NCBI GenBank assembly: GCA_030041955.1
Contig: JASIAO010000193.1
Coordinates: forward strand, 1-42,886
Direction of reading: 5' to 3'
DNA: 42,886 nt
Origin: Acidobacteriaceae bacterium
GTDB lineage: Bacteria > Acidobacteriota > Terriglobia > Terriglobales > Acidobacteriaceae
Under the pieces are notes generated by a model, which was not told where the DNA came from, did no database searches, and saw only the letters and a program-made list of their open reading frames with translations. Position 1 is the first letter of the stretch, and every line of letters starts with the position of its first letter. Below, in pieces: positions 27,525-35,116 of this stretch. The position numbers were made by a program, and so were the translations under genes.

Positions 27525-28150
27525 CCGTTGCTCGCTTCGCTCGTGTCCTGCCTCGTCGCGCCCTTCCCCTTCAGCTTCCGCCACATGTACCAGGCCAGCC
27601 CCGCAAAAATCACAACCAGCAACAGAATCGTCACTGCAAAGTGCCGTTTCGCGAATTCGCCCAGCGCGCTCACAATCTGCGGGCCGTACCTGACCGTCAG
27701 CAAGGCCTCGACTCCGAAGCGGATCATCCTGCCGGCGAACACCGCCAGCACAAAGCTCACCGTCCGCATCTCGAACACGCCGGCCCCGAATACGAACAGC
27801 TTCCAGGTCGTCGGCGGCGGCAGCAGCGACGGAATCATCACCGCCAGGAATTCCTGCTTCTCGAAGCGGTTCCGCAGCGCTTCAAACCGCGCCCGGTTCA
27901 CGTGCCGCAACAGAAACAGCTCGCCCCCGCCCCGTCCCAGATAGAAGGGAATCAGCCCGCCCAGCGCCGACCCCGCTGCGGCCAGGATCACGTACACATA
28001 AAAATGCCGCTTGTCGCTCCACGCCCACCCTGCCACCATGATGTCGATCGGCAGCGGCACCGACGCTGAGTCCACAAACGAGGCCACCAACACGCCCCAC
28101 GGCCCCAGCGGCTTCAGGAGGTGCTGCACCCACTTGAGATATTTCTGCAC
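27521..28150 (-). CDS. DedA/YqaA-type membrane protein (VTT domain)
   Basis: This 209-aa protein starts at GTG 28150. GPWGVLVASFVDSASVPLPIDIMVAG is the re-entrant first segment of DedA/VTT proteins. It is followed by AAAGSALGGLIPFYLGRGGGE with the G-x-x-x-G turn, FEKQEFLAVMIPSLLPPPTTWKLFVFGAGVF and a final helix before a basic tail (WRKLKGKG). Members are membrane transporters or lipid scramblases tied to envelope homeostasis; DedA proteins have been linked to undecaprenyl-phosphate recycling. The gene begins 8 nt after the MogA-like stop and probably shares its transcript. Confidence 0.82.
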   Translation of the reverse strand: MQKYLKWVQHLLKPLGPWGVLVASFVDSASVPLPIDIMVAGWAWSDKRHFYVYVILAAAGSALGGLIPFYLGRGGGELFLLRHVNRARFEALRNRFEKQEFLAVMIPSLLPPPTTWKLFVFGAGVFEMRTVSFVLAVFAGRMIRFGVEALLTVRYGPQIVSALGEFAKRHFAVTILLLVVIFAGLAWYMWRKLKGKGATRQDTSEASNG

Positions 28151-28158
28151 CAGATGTT

Positions 28159-28692
28159 TCAGCTGCGCTCAACCTTTCCGCTTCGCCCCGCCGCCGCATG
28201 TTCCGTCTTTCCCGCCAGAAGATCCAGTGCGTGCGGCAGCAGCGGCAACGCAGCCCGCAGAGAACTGATCGCCCCCGACGGGCTGCCCGGCACATTCAGG
28301 ATCAGCGTCGTACCCCGCGTCCCGCACACTCCGCGGCTGAGCGCCGCCAGCGGCGTCTCGCGCCGTCCCTCGCTCCGCATCACTTCTGCCACACCCTCCA
28401 GCAGCCGATCGCACACGGCCCGTGTTGCCTCCGGCGTCACATCCCGGGGCCCAATCCCCGTTCCGCCGGTGGTCACCACCAGCCTCGCCCCATTCGCCGC
28501 CTGCCGCAGTGCGTCTTCAATCAGCCTCTGTTCGTCTGCAACCGTAACCCGCCCCAGCACCGCAAATCCATGCCCCTCCAGCTCCCGCGCCACCGCCGGA
28601 CCGGACACATCCCCCCGCTCGCCGCGCGCGCACGAGTCGCTCACCGTAATCACCACCGCAGTTCGCCTTGAGGCCCCAGGGTTACGAGTCAC
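28159..28692 (-). CDS. Molybdopterin adenylyltransferase (MogA/MoaB family)
   Basis: From GTG 28692 the product is 177 aa. RRTAVVITVSDSCARGE is the family opening, LVVTTGGTGIGPRDVTPEAT is the MPT-binding GGTG motif, and LILNVPGSPSGAISSLRAALPLLPHALDLL is the conserved C-terminus. It adenylylates molybdopterin before Mo insertion. The open frame extends upstream to 28782, but that extension has no family features. A TACAAT box at 28700-28705 lies just 7 nt before the GTG, suggesting a leaderless mRNA. No ribosome binding site precedes the GTG, which agrees with this. Confidence 0.87.
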   Translation of the reverse strand: MTRNPGASRRTAVVITVSDSCARGERGDVSGPAVARELEGHGFAVLGRVTVADEQRLIEDALRQAANGARLVVTTGGTGIGPRDVTPEATRAVCDRLLEGVAEVMRSEGRRETPLAALSRGVCGTRGTTLILNVPGSPSGAISSLRAALPLLPHALDLLAGKTEHAAAGRSGKVERS

Positions 28693-28699
28693 GTTTTCG

Positions 28700-28705
28700 A
28701 TTGTA
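28700..28705 (-). promoter_or_regulatory. -10 box (TACAAT) for a possibly leaderless MogA-like mRNA
   Basis: TACAAT on the minus strand ends 7 nt before GTG 28692, the distance at which the transcription start would coincide with the start codon. The -35 region (TTCGGG at a 17-nt spacing) is weak. Confidence 0.45.
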
Positions 28706-28756
28706 CAAACTGCCCTGTAATTCCCGAATTGATGAGAAAATAGATAGATAGCATCC

Positions 28757-29917
28757 GTGGCGTTCCCGCCGGAGCCGCGCAAAAGAAGTTACCCAGGAAT
28801 GCCGATTCGAGTCACCCCAACCGAGACCCCCGTCGAGCAGCCGGAAGCCGAAGCTCCACGGCAACCCGAAGCGATCCCCGCGTCCATACCCCCGTCTTCG
28901 TCCAATGGATCTGGCGCACGCTCCTTCCGCTACGCCAATCGCTACGAAGAGCTCGACCACACCGATCTGCTCCATGTCATCGACGAGTTGGAGGGCGACC
29001 GCAACTGGGCCAGCCTCCGCGAAAAGCTCTGGATCGCGCTCATCATCCACCTGCTCATCGTGTGGTATCTCTTCTACGGCCCCAAATACATCTTCCACGT
29101 CCGCGTCGTCGATCCCTCCGTTGTCCTGCGCCAGCGCCAGAAGGACCTGACTTACCTGAACCTTCCTCCCGACGCGCTGAAGCCGCCACCCAGGCCGAAG
29201 CCGACCAACATCATCTCCGACAAGACCCGCGTCGCGCAGTCACCTCACCCGACCATCGACCGCAAGACGCTTGAAGAGCTCGAAGCGATGCGTCGCGCCG
29301 GACCGCCCGCGCCCGTTCAGGCGCCGCCTGCCCAAACCCCGGCTCCGCCGCAGCCTCAGGTTGCGCAGCAGCAACGGCCCACGCCGCCGGCGCAGCCCTT
29401 GCCGCAGAATAACCAGGCCAAATTGGACGCGCCCCCCATGGCGCCCATCCCCAACATCAACGCCGGCTCCAGCAATCCCAATGAGCAGCTTCAGCAGGAT
29501 ATGCGCCAGGCCATGCGTGGCGGCGGGGGCGGCGATGCCGGCCTCGGACGGCCTCCGCAGAATCAGGGCCTCAATGCCGGCGTCCAGATCCTCAGCGACA
29601 CCATGGGCGTCGACTTCGGTCCCTACATACAGCGCGTGATCTGGGATACCGAGCAGGCCTGGTGGCCCATCATACCCGATGAAGCGCGTCCACCCTTCAA
29701 CAAGCAGGGGCAGACCTACATCAGCTTCAAGATTCTGCCCAACGGTAACGTCGTCGACATGCACCTCGACGGGCCCTCCGGTGATGTCGCCCTCGACCGT
29801 GCTGCCTGGGCCGGCATCACCGGCGCATCGCCGTTCCCGCCGCTGCCCAGGAACTTCAAGGGACCGTTCCTTGAGCTCCGGTTCGATTTCCTTTACAACC
29901 TCGAGCCCGGACAGTGA
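28757..29917 (+). CDS. TonB/TolA-like energy-transducing protein
   Basis: This 386-aa protein starts at GTG 28757; ATG 28799 in the same frame is an alternative. A cytoplasmic N-terminus of about 90 aa precedes one membrane helix (LWIALIIHLLIVWYLFYG). A long proline/glutamine-rich periplasmic spacer follows (PPAPVQAPPAQTPAPPQPQV). The C-terminal domain contains GQTYISFKILPNGNVVDMHL and LDRAAWAGITGASPFPPLP, which match the TonB C-terminal fold pattern. Such proteins transmit proton-motive force to outer-membrane receptors. No ExbB/ExbD lies nearby. It is divergent from the MogA-like gene. Confidence 0.8.
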   Translation: MAFPPEPRKRSYPGMPIRVTPTETPVEQPEAEAPRQPEAIPASIPPSSSNGSGARSFRYANRYEELDHTDLLHVIDELEGDRNWASLREKLWIALIIHLLIVWYLFYGPKYIFHVRVVDPSVVLRQRQKDLTYLNLPPDALKPPPRPKPTNIISDKTRVAQSPHPTIDRKTLEELEAMRRAGPPAPVQAPPAQTPAPPQPQVAQQQRPTPPAQPLPQNNQAKLDAPPMAPIPNINAGSSNPNEQLQQDMRQAMRGGGGGDAGLGRPPQNQGLNAGVQILSDTMGVDFGPYIQRVIWDTEQAWWPIIPDEARPPFNKQGQTYISFKILPNGNVVDMHLDGPSGDVALDRAAWAGITGASPFPPLPRNFKGPFLELRFDFLYNLEPGQ

Positions 29918-30033
29918 CCCTCCGCCGCCAGCAGCTTTTCGGCATTCTGTTGCTCGCGGCTGTCATCCTCGTCTTCGCCCTGCTGCGCGCCGATCGCCAC
30001 GCCCTCTTCCCAACCGGCTGGTGGCGCTGGTAA
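29914..30033 (+). CDS. 39-aa single-helix membrane peptide overlapping the TonB-like gene
   Basis: GTG 29914 overlaps the TonB-like stop (GTGA). The peptide has a basic start (MTLRRQQ), one hydrophobic helix (LFGILLLAAVILVFALL) and a tryptophan-rich tail (PTGWWRW) before TAA. The overlap and clean topology argue that it is translated by coupling. I know of no family for it; a small partner of the TonB-like protein is a reasonable guess. Confidence 0.5.
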   Translation: MTLRRQQLFGILLLAAVILVFALLRADRHALFPTGWWRW

Positions 30034-30057
30034 GAGCGACCCTCCCGCAAAACGAGC

Positions 30058-30082
30058 GGGGCAGAGACTCCATCCCTGCCCC
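30058..30082. terminator. Candidate bidirectional hairpin between convergent genes
   Basis: GGGGCAG (30058-30064) and CTGCCCC (30076-30082) pair perfectly around an 11-nt loop. It lies between the 39-aa ORF (+) and the 60-aa ORF (-). It lacks a T-tract. Confidence 0.4.
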
Positions 30083-30115
30083 CGTCATTCTGACGCTAAT
30101 CGCTAACCGCTGTCT

Positions 30116-30298
30116 TTACGCCGCTCTCTTCTTCCTCATCGGCTCTTTCGTCTCCGATTTGCCGAAGTCCGCCGCCAGCCCTTTGTTTTTGCTCGCCATC
30201 TGCGCCTGCGTCGGCTCAATCACATTGCCGAACTCGCGCCCACCCACCTGCTCATGTTTCTCCTGCTTCGGCTGAGACGCATTGTTTCTCTTCTCCAT
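30116..30298 (-). CDS. Small hydrophilic lysine/glutamine-rich protein, 60 aa, unknown
   Basis: ATG 30298 has a near-perfect ribosome binding site (AGGAGG, 5 nt spacing), which is the main reason to accept it. The product is highly charged, ends in RKKRAA and has no Cys or membrane segment. The composition suggests a disordered or nucleic-acid-associated protein, but no family is recognised. It is divergent from ada over 123 bp. Confidence 0.65.
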   Translation of the reverse strand: MEKRNNASQPKQEKHEQVGGREFGNVIEPTQAQMASKNKGLAADFGKSETKEPMRKKRAA

Positions 30299-30421
30299 TG
30301 CATCCTCCTGTTCTGATCTCTCTTTCTCTGGATGCCAGCGCCCCTCTGGAATTTGCCCGCAATCTGCGGAGTGTCTGCCCGCTCTGCCTTTGCGATTCTT
30401 GCCTTACGAGGTGCGAGTACG

Positions 30422-31483
30422 ATGAACACATCCGCCATGCTGACTCCAGACCAGGCCTGGGCCGCTATTCTGGCCCGCGATCCCTCCGCCGACGCGGAGC
30501 TGGTCTATGCCGTCACCACCACCGGCGTTTTCTGCCGTCCAACCTGCCCCAGCCGCCGTCCTGAGCGCGCCAACGTCCGGTTTTTCCCTGACGCGTCCGC
30601 CGCCGCCCATGCCGGATTCCGCCCTTGCCGCCGCTGCTGTCCGCAGGAGCGCCACGCCGACGCCGCCCTCGTCGAACGCCTCACCGACGCTCTCCACCGT
30701 TCGCGCCCGGTGACCCTTGCGGAACTCGGCCGCATCGCCGGCCGCAGCCCCTTCACTGTCGAACGCCTCTTCCGCCGCGTGCTCGGTGTTACTCCCGCAC
30801 AGTATCAGCGCCAGCACCGCGCTGCCTCGTTCCGTCGCGAGTTGACTAACGGTGCCGCTCGCATCACCGACGCCATCTACGACGCTGGCTACTCCGGCTC
30901 CAGCCGCGCCTACGAGAACACCCAGCTCGGCATGGCTCCCGGCTCTTACCGCGCCGGAGCTCCCCACGCCCGCATCGGCTACGCCATTGGCGCTTGCCCG
31001 CTCGGCCGCCTGCTCATCGCCGCTACAGAACGCGGTCTCTGCTCCGTGATCCTCGCCGGCACCGACCGTCAGCTCACCGCCGAACTACGCAAACAATTTC
31101 CCCTTGCCGATCTCCACCCCAACCCTCAGCTCGCGTCCATGCTGGACCAGGTTCTCTCGCAGTTCACCGAACACCCCGCCGTGCTCGATCTCGCGCTCGA
31201 CCTCCGCGCCACCGCATTCCAGATGCGCGTCTGGGAAGCGCTGCGCCGCATTCCGCGCGGCGAAACCCGCACCTACGCCCAGCTCGCCAGTTCGCTCGGC
31301 CAGCCTACTGCCGTCCGCGCTGTCGCACGCGCCTGCGCCACCAATCCCGTTGCCGTCGTCATCCCCTGCCATCGCGTGATTGGAAGCAATGGAAAGCTCA
31401 CCGGCTACCGCTGGGGCATCGAGCGCAAGGACAAGCTGCTCGAACTCGAAAAGCCAGCATCGTCCTGTCGCGAAAAGCGGTAA
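30422..31483 (+). CDS. ada: Bifunctional Ada: methylphosphotriester sensor, AraC regulator and O6-methylguanine methyltransferase
   Basis: From ATG 30422 (353 aa) the four zinc/sensor cysteines fall at 38, 42, 69 and 72, the same numbers as in E. coli Ada (CRPTC, CRRCC). Next come an AraC-type helix-turn-helix region (LGRIAGRSPFTVERLFRRVLGVTPAQYQRQHR) and the alkyltransferase domain with acceptor Cys316 in VIPCHRVIG and RGETRTYAQLA. Cys38 takes methyl groups from phosphotriesters, turning the protein into an activator of the adaptive response; Cys316 repairs O6-methylguanine. The longer frame upstream of 30422 lacks domain features. GAGG lies about 10 nt before the ATG. No alkB or alkA lies beside it. 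Confidence 0.94.
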   Translation: MNTSAMLTPDQAWAAILARDPSADAELVYAVTTTGVFCRPTCPSRRPERANVRFFPDASAAAHAGFRPCRRCCPQERHADAALVERLTDALHRSRPVTLAELGRIAGRSPFTVERLFRRVLGVTPAQYQRQHRAASFRRELTNGAARITDAIYDAGYSGSSRAYENTQLGMAPGSYRAGAPHARIGYAIGACPLGRLLIAATERGLCSVILAGTDRQLTAELRKQFPLADLHPNPQLASMLDQVLSQFTEHPAVLDLALDLRATAFQMRVWEALRRIPRGETRTYAQLASSLGQPTAVRAVARACATNPVAVVIPCHRVIGSNGKLTGYRWGIERKDKLLELEKPASSCREKR

Positions 31484-31544
31484 GAGCCGGTTCCTGGCGC
31501 CAACGCCACCGACTTGCAGCAGGAGCTCCTTAACTCTGTGCGCG

Positions 31545-31550
31545 TATACT
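31545..31550 (+). promoter_or_regulatory. -10 box (TATACT) for a possibly leaderless GyrI-like mRNA
   Basis: TATACT ends 8 nt before ATG 31559, so transcription would begin at or within about 3 nt of the start codon. No ribosome binding site is present. The -35 region is not consensus. Confidence 0.4.
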
Positions 31551-31558
31551 GCTTTGCC

Positions 31559-32131
31559 ATGACCTCCGCTGCCTGGAAACTGGCTCTGCTTCCTGTGCTT
31601 GTACTCGCACCGGCGCTGTCCGCGCAGACAGCGGCCGTCCCTGCGAGTACCGCCGCCCCGAAGATTGAAAATCAGTTGAGTTTCACCGTTGTCGGCGTCA
31701 CCGTCCGCACCAGCAATGCCGCTGAAGCAGGCGGCCAGGGTCAGATTCCACAGCTCTGGCAGCGCGTGATGTCCGCCAACCTCCTCGACCAGGTTCCCAA
31801 TCGCGCCGGTAACAACATCGTTGTGGTCTACAGCGACTTCGCCGGCGACAGCGACGGCGAGTACAACTACACACTCGGCGTGCCCGTTCTTTCCGTGGCG
31901 AAGCTGCCTGATGGTTTCGTCGCGAAGACCATCCGCGCCGGACGCTACGCGGTCTTCACCTCCGATCAGGGTCCGCCAGAGAAGGTGGTGCCGGCTCTCT
32001 GGATGCGGATCGACCGCCTTACCCCTGCACAGCTGGGCGGAGACCGTGCCTACCACACTGACTTCGAGATTTACCCGGCCGATTCCGGCCCTGACTCCCT
32101 GCAGATGACCGCCCACGTCGGCCTTAAATAG
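31559..32131 (+). CDS. Exported GyrI-like (AraC effector-binding fold) protein
   Basis: From ATG 31559 it encodes 190 aa with a signal peptide (MTSAAWKLALLPVLVLAPAL ending near SAQ). The mature part matches the GyrI-like small-molecule-binding fold: FTVVGVTVRTSN, IPQLWQRVM, VVVYSDFAGDSDGEYNYTLGVPV, FVAKTIRAGRYAVFTS and a final FEIYPAD strand. Most GyrI-like domains are cytoplasmic sensors or lone domains, so export is unusual. No DNA-binding domain is attached. The ligand is unknown. A hairpin with a T-rich tail lies about 190 nt downstream. Confidence 0.75.
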   Translation: MTSAAWKLALLPVLVLAPALSAQTAAVPASTAAPKIENQLSFTVVGVTVRTSNAAEAGGQGQIPQLWQRVMSANLLDQVPNRAGNNIVVVYSDFAGDSDGEYNYTLGVPVLSVAKLPDGFVAKTIRAGRYAVFTSDQGPPEKVVPALWMRIDRLTPAQLGGDRAYHTDFEIYPADSGPDSLQMTAHVGLK

Positions 32132-32317
32132 CAGGGAAGCGGCACCCACGCCCGGTACCCCACCATTTTGCCCAACCGATGTCGAAGGCCCGATGTCGAA
32201 GGCGTTGTCCGTTTGGCAGATGCGTGATCCACCAAAGAGGACTTTCGTAACCGCCATCCCCTCGATTTCTCTGGACTTGATTTCCGCGCTTCGCTACGCT
32301 GGTTGATAGTAGGGAAG

Positions 32318-32353
32318 GCTCTGTCCGCAGCGCGCGACAGAGCTTTTGTTTTT
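32318..32353 (+). terminator. Intrinsic terminator
   Basis: GCTCTGTC (32318-32325) pairs perfectly with GACAGAGC (32336-32343), followed immediately by TTTTGTTTTT. This is a textbook rho-independent terminator on the plus strand, likely ending the GyrI-like transcript or an untranslated RNA in the gap. Confidence 0.85.
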
Positions 32354-32492
32354 GGGATAGCCGCTTTCGTGTCCCGGCTTCTACTGGTCACTGACGACTG
32401 AATCACTGATCTCTGAGTTGCGGCCCAGGCCGCGACGGCGCTCTTTGACAATTCGGATACAAAGCCAACCGTAGCGCGGCCGTCGTGGCCCT

Positions 32493-32609
32493 AACCTCCG
32501 TGTTTCCCACACATGCAGCAAAACGCCGTCTAAATGCTTTATTTCCCACACTTGCAAAGTGCGATCCTGTAACCGCTTTGTTTGCCACACCTGCGCACTT
32601 CTCGAAAAA
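32493..32609. repeat. Three tandem 39-bp units with core CCACAC
   Basis: The units start at 32493, 32532 and 32571. Each begins TAA and has TTT(C/G)CCACAC(N)TGC at the same offset; CCACAC sits at 32508, 32547 and 32586. The exact 39-bp period equals 13 codons, but the conserved parts are at DNA level and the units drift elsewhere. Confidence 0.75.
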
Positions 32610-32680
32610 ATCGAGGTCCCGGCCCACGAAAACATCGAAATGGGAGAATCAACGCGGAATGCATAAAGCCTTCGCGGGAC

Positions 32681-32717
32681 TGAGCCCTGTACCCTGTACG
32701 CTGCACCCTGTACGCTG
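32681..32717. repeat. Short degenerate repeat of CCCTGTA(C) units, copy 2
   Basis: This run of CCCTGTACCCTGTACGCTG units ends 6 nt before the thrS start. It resembles the run at 24514-24539. No ribosome binding site is visible before thrS here; TACGCT followed 6 nt later by ATG could be a leaderless-type -10. Confidence 0.5.
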
Positions 32718-32722
32718 TTTTC

Positions 32723-34747
32723 ATGAGTTCGATTCAGGTTCAGCTTCCCGATGGCTCGGTGCGGCAGGTCCCTGCCGGCACCACGCCGCTGGCCATCGCT
32801 GAGAGCATTTCCCCTCGTCTCGCCCAGGCCGCGCTCGTCGCGCGCATCCGGCCGCTCAAGGCTGCACCGGTGGCCGCAACTTCTGCCGATGGCACCGAGG
32901 CCTCCATGTACGCCTCTGAAGATCCGCACGCTGAGCGCCTCGTCGATCTCTCCACGCCACTCCAGGAAGACGTGGCCCTGCAGCTCCTTACCGACCGCGA
33001 TCCGGATGCGCTCAGGGTCCTGCGCCATTCCGCCGCGCACGTGCTCGCCACTGCCGTGCTCGAACTCTTTCCGGAAACCAGGCTTGGCCACGGCCCGGCG
33101 ACTGACTCCGGCTTCTTTTACGACTTCTGGCGTCCCACGCCGTTCACACCCGAAGACCTCAAGCTGATCGAAGGCCGCATGGCCGAAGTTGTAGCCCGCG
33201 ACGAAAAATTTGTCCACGATTTCGAGTCCCGCGACCAGGGTTTGAAGGAATTCCGCGCCGGCAACGACTTCATGAAGGTCCACTTCATCGAGAAATTCAC
33301 CAAACCCGGCGAAGCCATCTCCCTTTACCGCAACGGCAAATTCGTGGACTTCTGCCGCGGCCCCCACGTTCCCTCCACCGGACGCGTCAAAGCCTTCCGC
33401 GTGACCAACCTCGCCGGAGCTTACTGGCTTGGCGACGAGAAGAACCCGCAACTACAGCGCATTTACGGCACTGCGTTCTTTTCAAAGAAGGATCTCGACG
33501 AGCACTTCGCCCGCCTCGAAGAAGCGGCTCGCCGCGACCACCGCGTCCTCGGCAGGCAGCTCGATCTCTTCTCCATCCAGGATCTCGCCGGCGCCGGCCT
33601 GATCTTCTGGCATCCCAAAGGCGCCATGATCCGCAAGCTGATGGAAGACTGGATGCGCGAAGAATGTATCCGCCGCGGTTACGATCTGGTCTATACGCCG
33701 CACGTGATGCGCTCGCACCTCTGGGAAGTTAGCGGCCACGCCGGCTTTTACGCGCAGAACATGTTCACCCCCATGGAACTGGACGACGCCGAGTACCGGC
33801 TGAAACCCATGAACTGCCCGGGCCACATCCTCATCTACAAAAACTCGCCCAGGAGCTACCGCGATCTTCCCGTCCGCCTCGCAGAGTTCGGTAACGTCTA
33901 CCGCTACGAGCGCTCCGGCACCATGCACGGCCTGCTGCGCGTCCGCGGCTTTACTCAGGACGACGCACACATCTTCTGTACTCCCGGGCAGATCGAAGAC
34001 GAAGTCGTCGCCTGTATCGACTTCGCGCAGGCCGTCCTCACGACATTCGGATTTAAGGATTTCGTCGTCGAGCTCTCCACCTGGAATCCCAACGATCGCA
34101 AGAGCTACGCCGGCTCCGACGACAAGTGGGAACTCGCCATCCGTTCGCTCGAGCACGCGCTGGAGCGCAAGGCCATCCCGCACAAAACCATCCCCGGCGA
34201 AGCCGCTTTCTACGGCCCCAAGATCGACATTAAGCTCGTCGATGTGCTCGGCCGCCTGTGGCAGCTCTCCACCGTGCAGTTCGACTTCAACCTGCCCGCC
34301 CGTTTTGAACTCGAATACGTTGGCGAAGACGGCGAACGCCATCAGCCCGTCATGGTCCATCGTGCCCTCTTCGGCAGCATCGAGCGCTTCTTCGGCGTCC
34401 TTATCGAGCATTACGCTGGAGCCTTCCCGCTCTGGCTCGCACCCGTTCAGATCGGCATCGTCCCCATCAGCGAGCGGCATCGCGGCTATGCCGAAAAGGT
34501 GCAGCAGCAGCTGCAAAATGCCGGTCTGCGCGTCGAAATCGATGCCCGCAACGAGAAGATGAACGCCAAAATCCGCGACTTCACTCTGCAGAAAGTCCCC
34601 TATGTCCTTGTGATGGGCGACAAGGAGGAAGCCGGCAACGCTGTCAGCGTCCGCACCCGCGGCAAAGGCGATGAGGGGTCCATGCCGCTGGACCAATTCA
34701 TTGCCCGCGCGCAGAATCTGATTGCAGGCAAATCGATGGAGCTGTAG
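32723..34747 (+). CDS. thrS: Threonyl-tRNA synthetase
   Basis: This 674-aa protein carries an N-terminal TGS domain (residues 1-65), then the editing domain with the HSAAH motif (His102, His106). The class II catalytic core has MNCPGH (Cys365) plus His416 and His546 as the three zinc ligands. A C-terminal anticodon-binding domain follows (LAPVQIGIVPISERHRGYAEKV). It charges tRNA-Thr and edits Ser-tRNA-Thr. Length and motif order are normal. I see neither a T-box nor a Thr-rich leader upstream, so regulation is unclear. Confidence 0.97.
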   Translation: MSSIQVQLPDGSVRQVPAGTTPLAIAESISPRLAQAALVARIRPLKAAPVAATSADGTEASMYASEDPHAERLVDLSTPLQEDVALQLLTDRDPDALRVLRHSAAHVLATAVLELFPETRLGHGPATDSGFFYDFWRPTPFTPEDLKLIEGRMAEVVARDEKFVHDFESRDQGLKEFRAGNDFMKVHFIEKFTKPGEAISLYRNGKFVDFCRGPHVPSTGRVKAFRVTNLAGAYWLGDEKNPQLQRIYGTAFFSKKDLDEHFARLEEAARRDHRVLGRQLDLFSIQDLAGAGLIFWHPKGAMIRKLMEDWMREECIRRGYDLVYTPHVMRSHLWEVSGHAGFYAQNMFTPMELDDAEYRLKPMNCPGHILIYKNSPRSYRDLPVRLAEFGNVYRYERSGTMHGLLRVRGFTQDDAHIFCTPGQIEDEVVACIDFAQAVLTTFGFKDFVVELSTWNPNDRKSYAGSDDKWELAIRSLEHALERKAIPHKTIPGEAAFYGPKIDIKLVDVLGRLWQLSTVQFDFNLPARFELEYVGEDGERHQPVMVHRALFGSIERFFGVLIEHYAGAFPLWLAPVQIGIVPISERHRGYAEKVQQQLQNAGLRVEIDARNEKMNAKIRDFTLQKVPYVLVMGDKEEAGNAVSVRTRGKGDEGSMPLDQFIARAQNLIAGKSMEL

Positions 34748-34760
34748 AAAGGCGAAGGTG

Positions 34761-35024
34761 ATGCAGCTAGCCGAGCGGTTCGTCCTGGTGTTCACCGTTG
34801 CAGCCCTGGCTGGCTGCGGCTGGCTGCTTCTCTTTCGTACCCACCACATCGTCGCGCATGCGCGGCGGCGGCATCCCGTCAGCCCCGGCTGGATCCAGAA
34901 CTGGCCTTTTCATCGCATGATCTTCAAGCCCTGGTATCCGGCGTACCTCCGTTTTGGAGGGATCTTCGCCTGGCTGCTGGCTGTGTGGCTCGTCTCAATA
35001 GCTCTTCTCAGGTTTCTGCACTGA
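34761..35024 (+). CDS. Small two-helix membrane protein, 87 aa, unknown
   Basis: ATG 34761 lies 13 nt after the thrS stop, with AAAGG 8 nt upstream. The peptide has helices FVLVFTVAALAGCGWLLLF and FAWLLAVWLVSIALLRFL separated by a basic loop (HARRRHPVSPGWIQNWPF). It is probably co-transcribed with thrS. No family is recognised. Confidence 0.65.
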   Translation: MQLAERFVLVFTVAALAGCGWLLLFRTHHIVAHARRRHPVSPGWIQNWPFHRMIFKPWYPAYLRFGGIFAWLLAVWLVSIALLRFLH

Positions 35025-35116
35025 TTCTTCGTCACGCAACTCAAGCGCGCCTTCCGCCTGCATGAGCTGCTCGCCCGGACCATCCTCCTGCCCGAGCGAG
35101 CAGCCTGACACTCGAC

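Larger units (their letters stand above)
32132..32722. other. Long non-coding stretch before thrS
   Basis: This gap of about 590 bp contains, in order, a direct repeat of ATGTCGAAGGC (near 32178-32205), an intrinsic terminator at 32318-32353, three 39-bp units at 32493-32609 and a CCCTGTA-type repeat run at 32681-32717. No convincing coding frame is present. Confidence 0.6.

Noticed and set aside
26696-28069. Plus-strand frame of 457 codons spanning the end of the ADOP gene and the DedA-like gene
   Set aside because: Arg/Pro/Ser-rich with no domains, and it crosses three better-supported genes.
32493-32609. 39-bp units as a CRISPR array
   Set aside because: The units are contiguous with no unique spacers and no cas genes are present.
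32354-32722. T-box riboswitch or Thr-rich leader before thrS
   Set aside because: No T-box motif, no terminator close to thrS and no leader ORF with clustered Thr codons.
32381-33451. Minus-strand frame opposite the thrS 5' end that translates the 39-bp units as 13-aa repeats
   Set aside because: Its main part is antisense to thrS and the repeat part lies in non-coding DNA; no start or family support.
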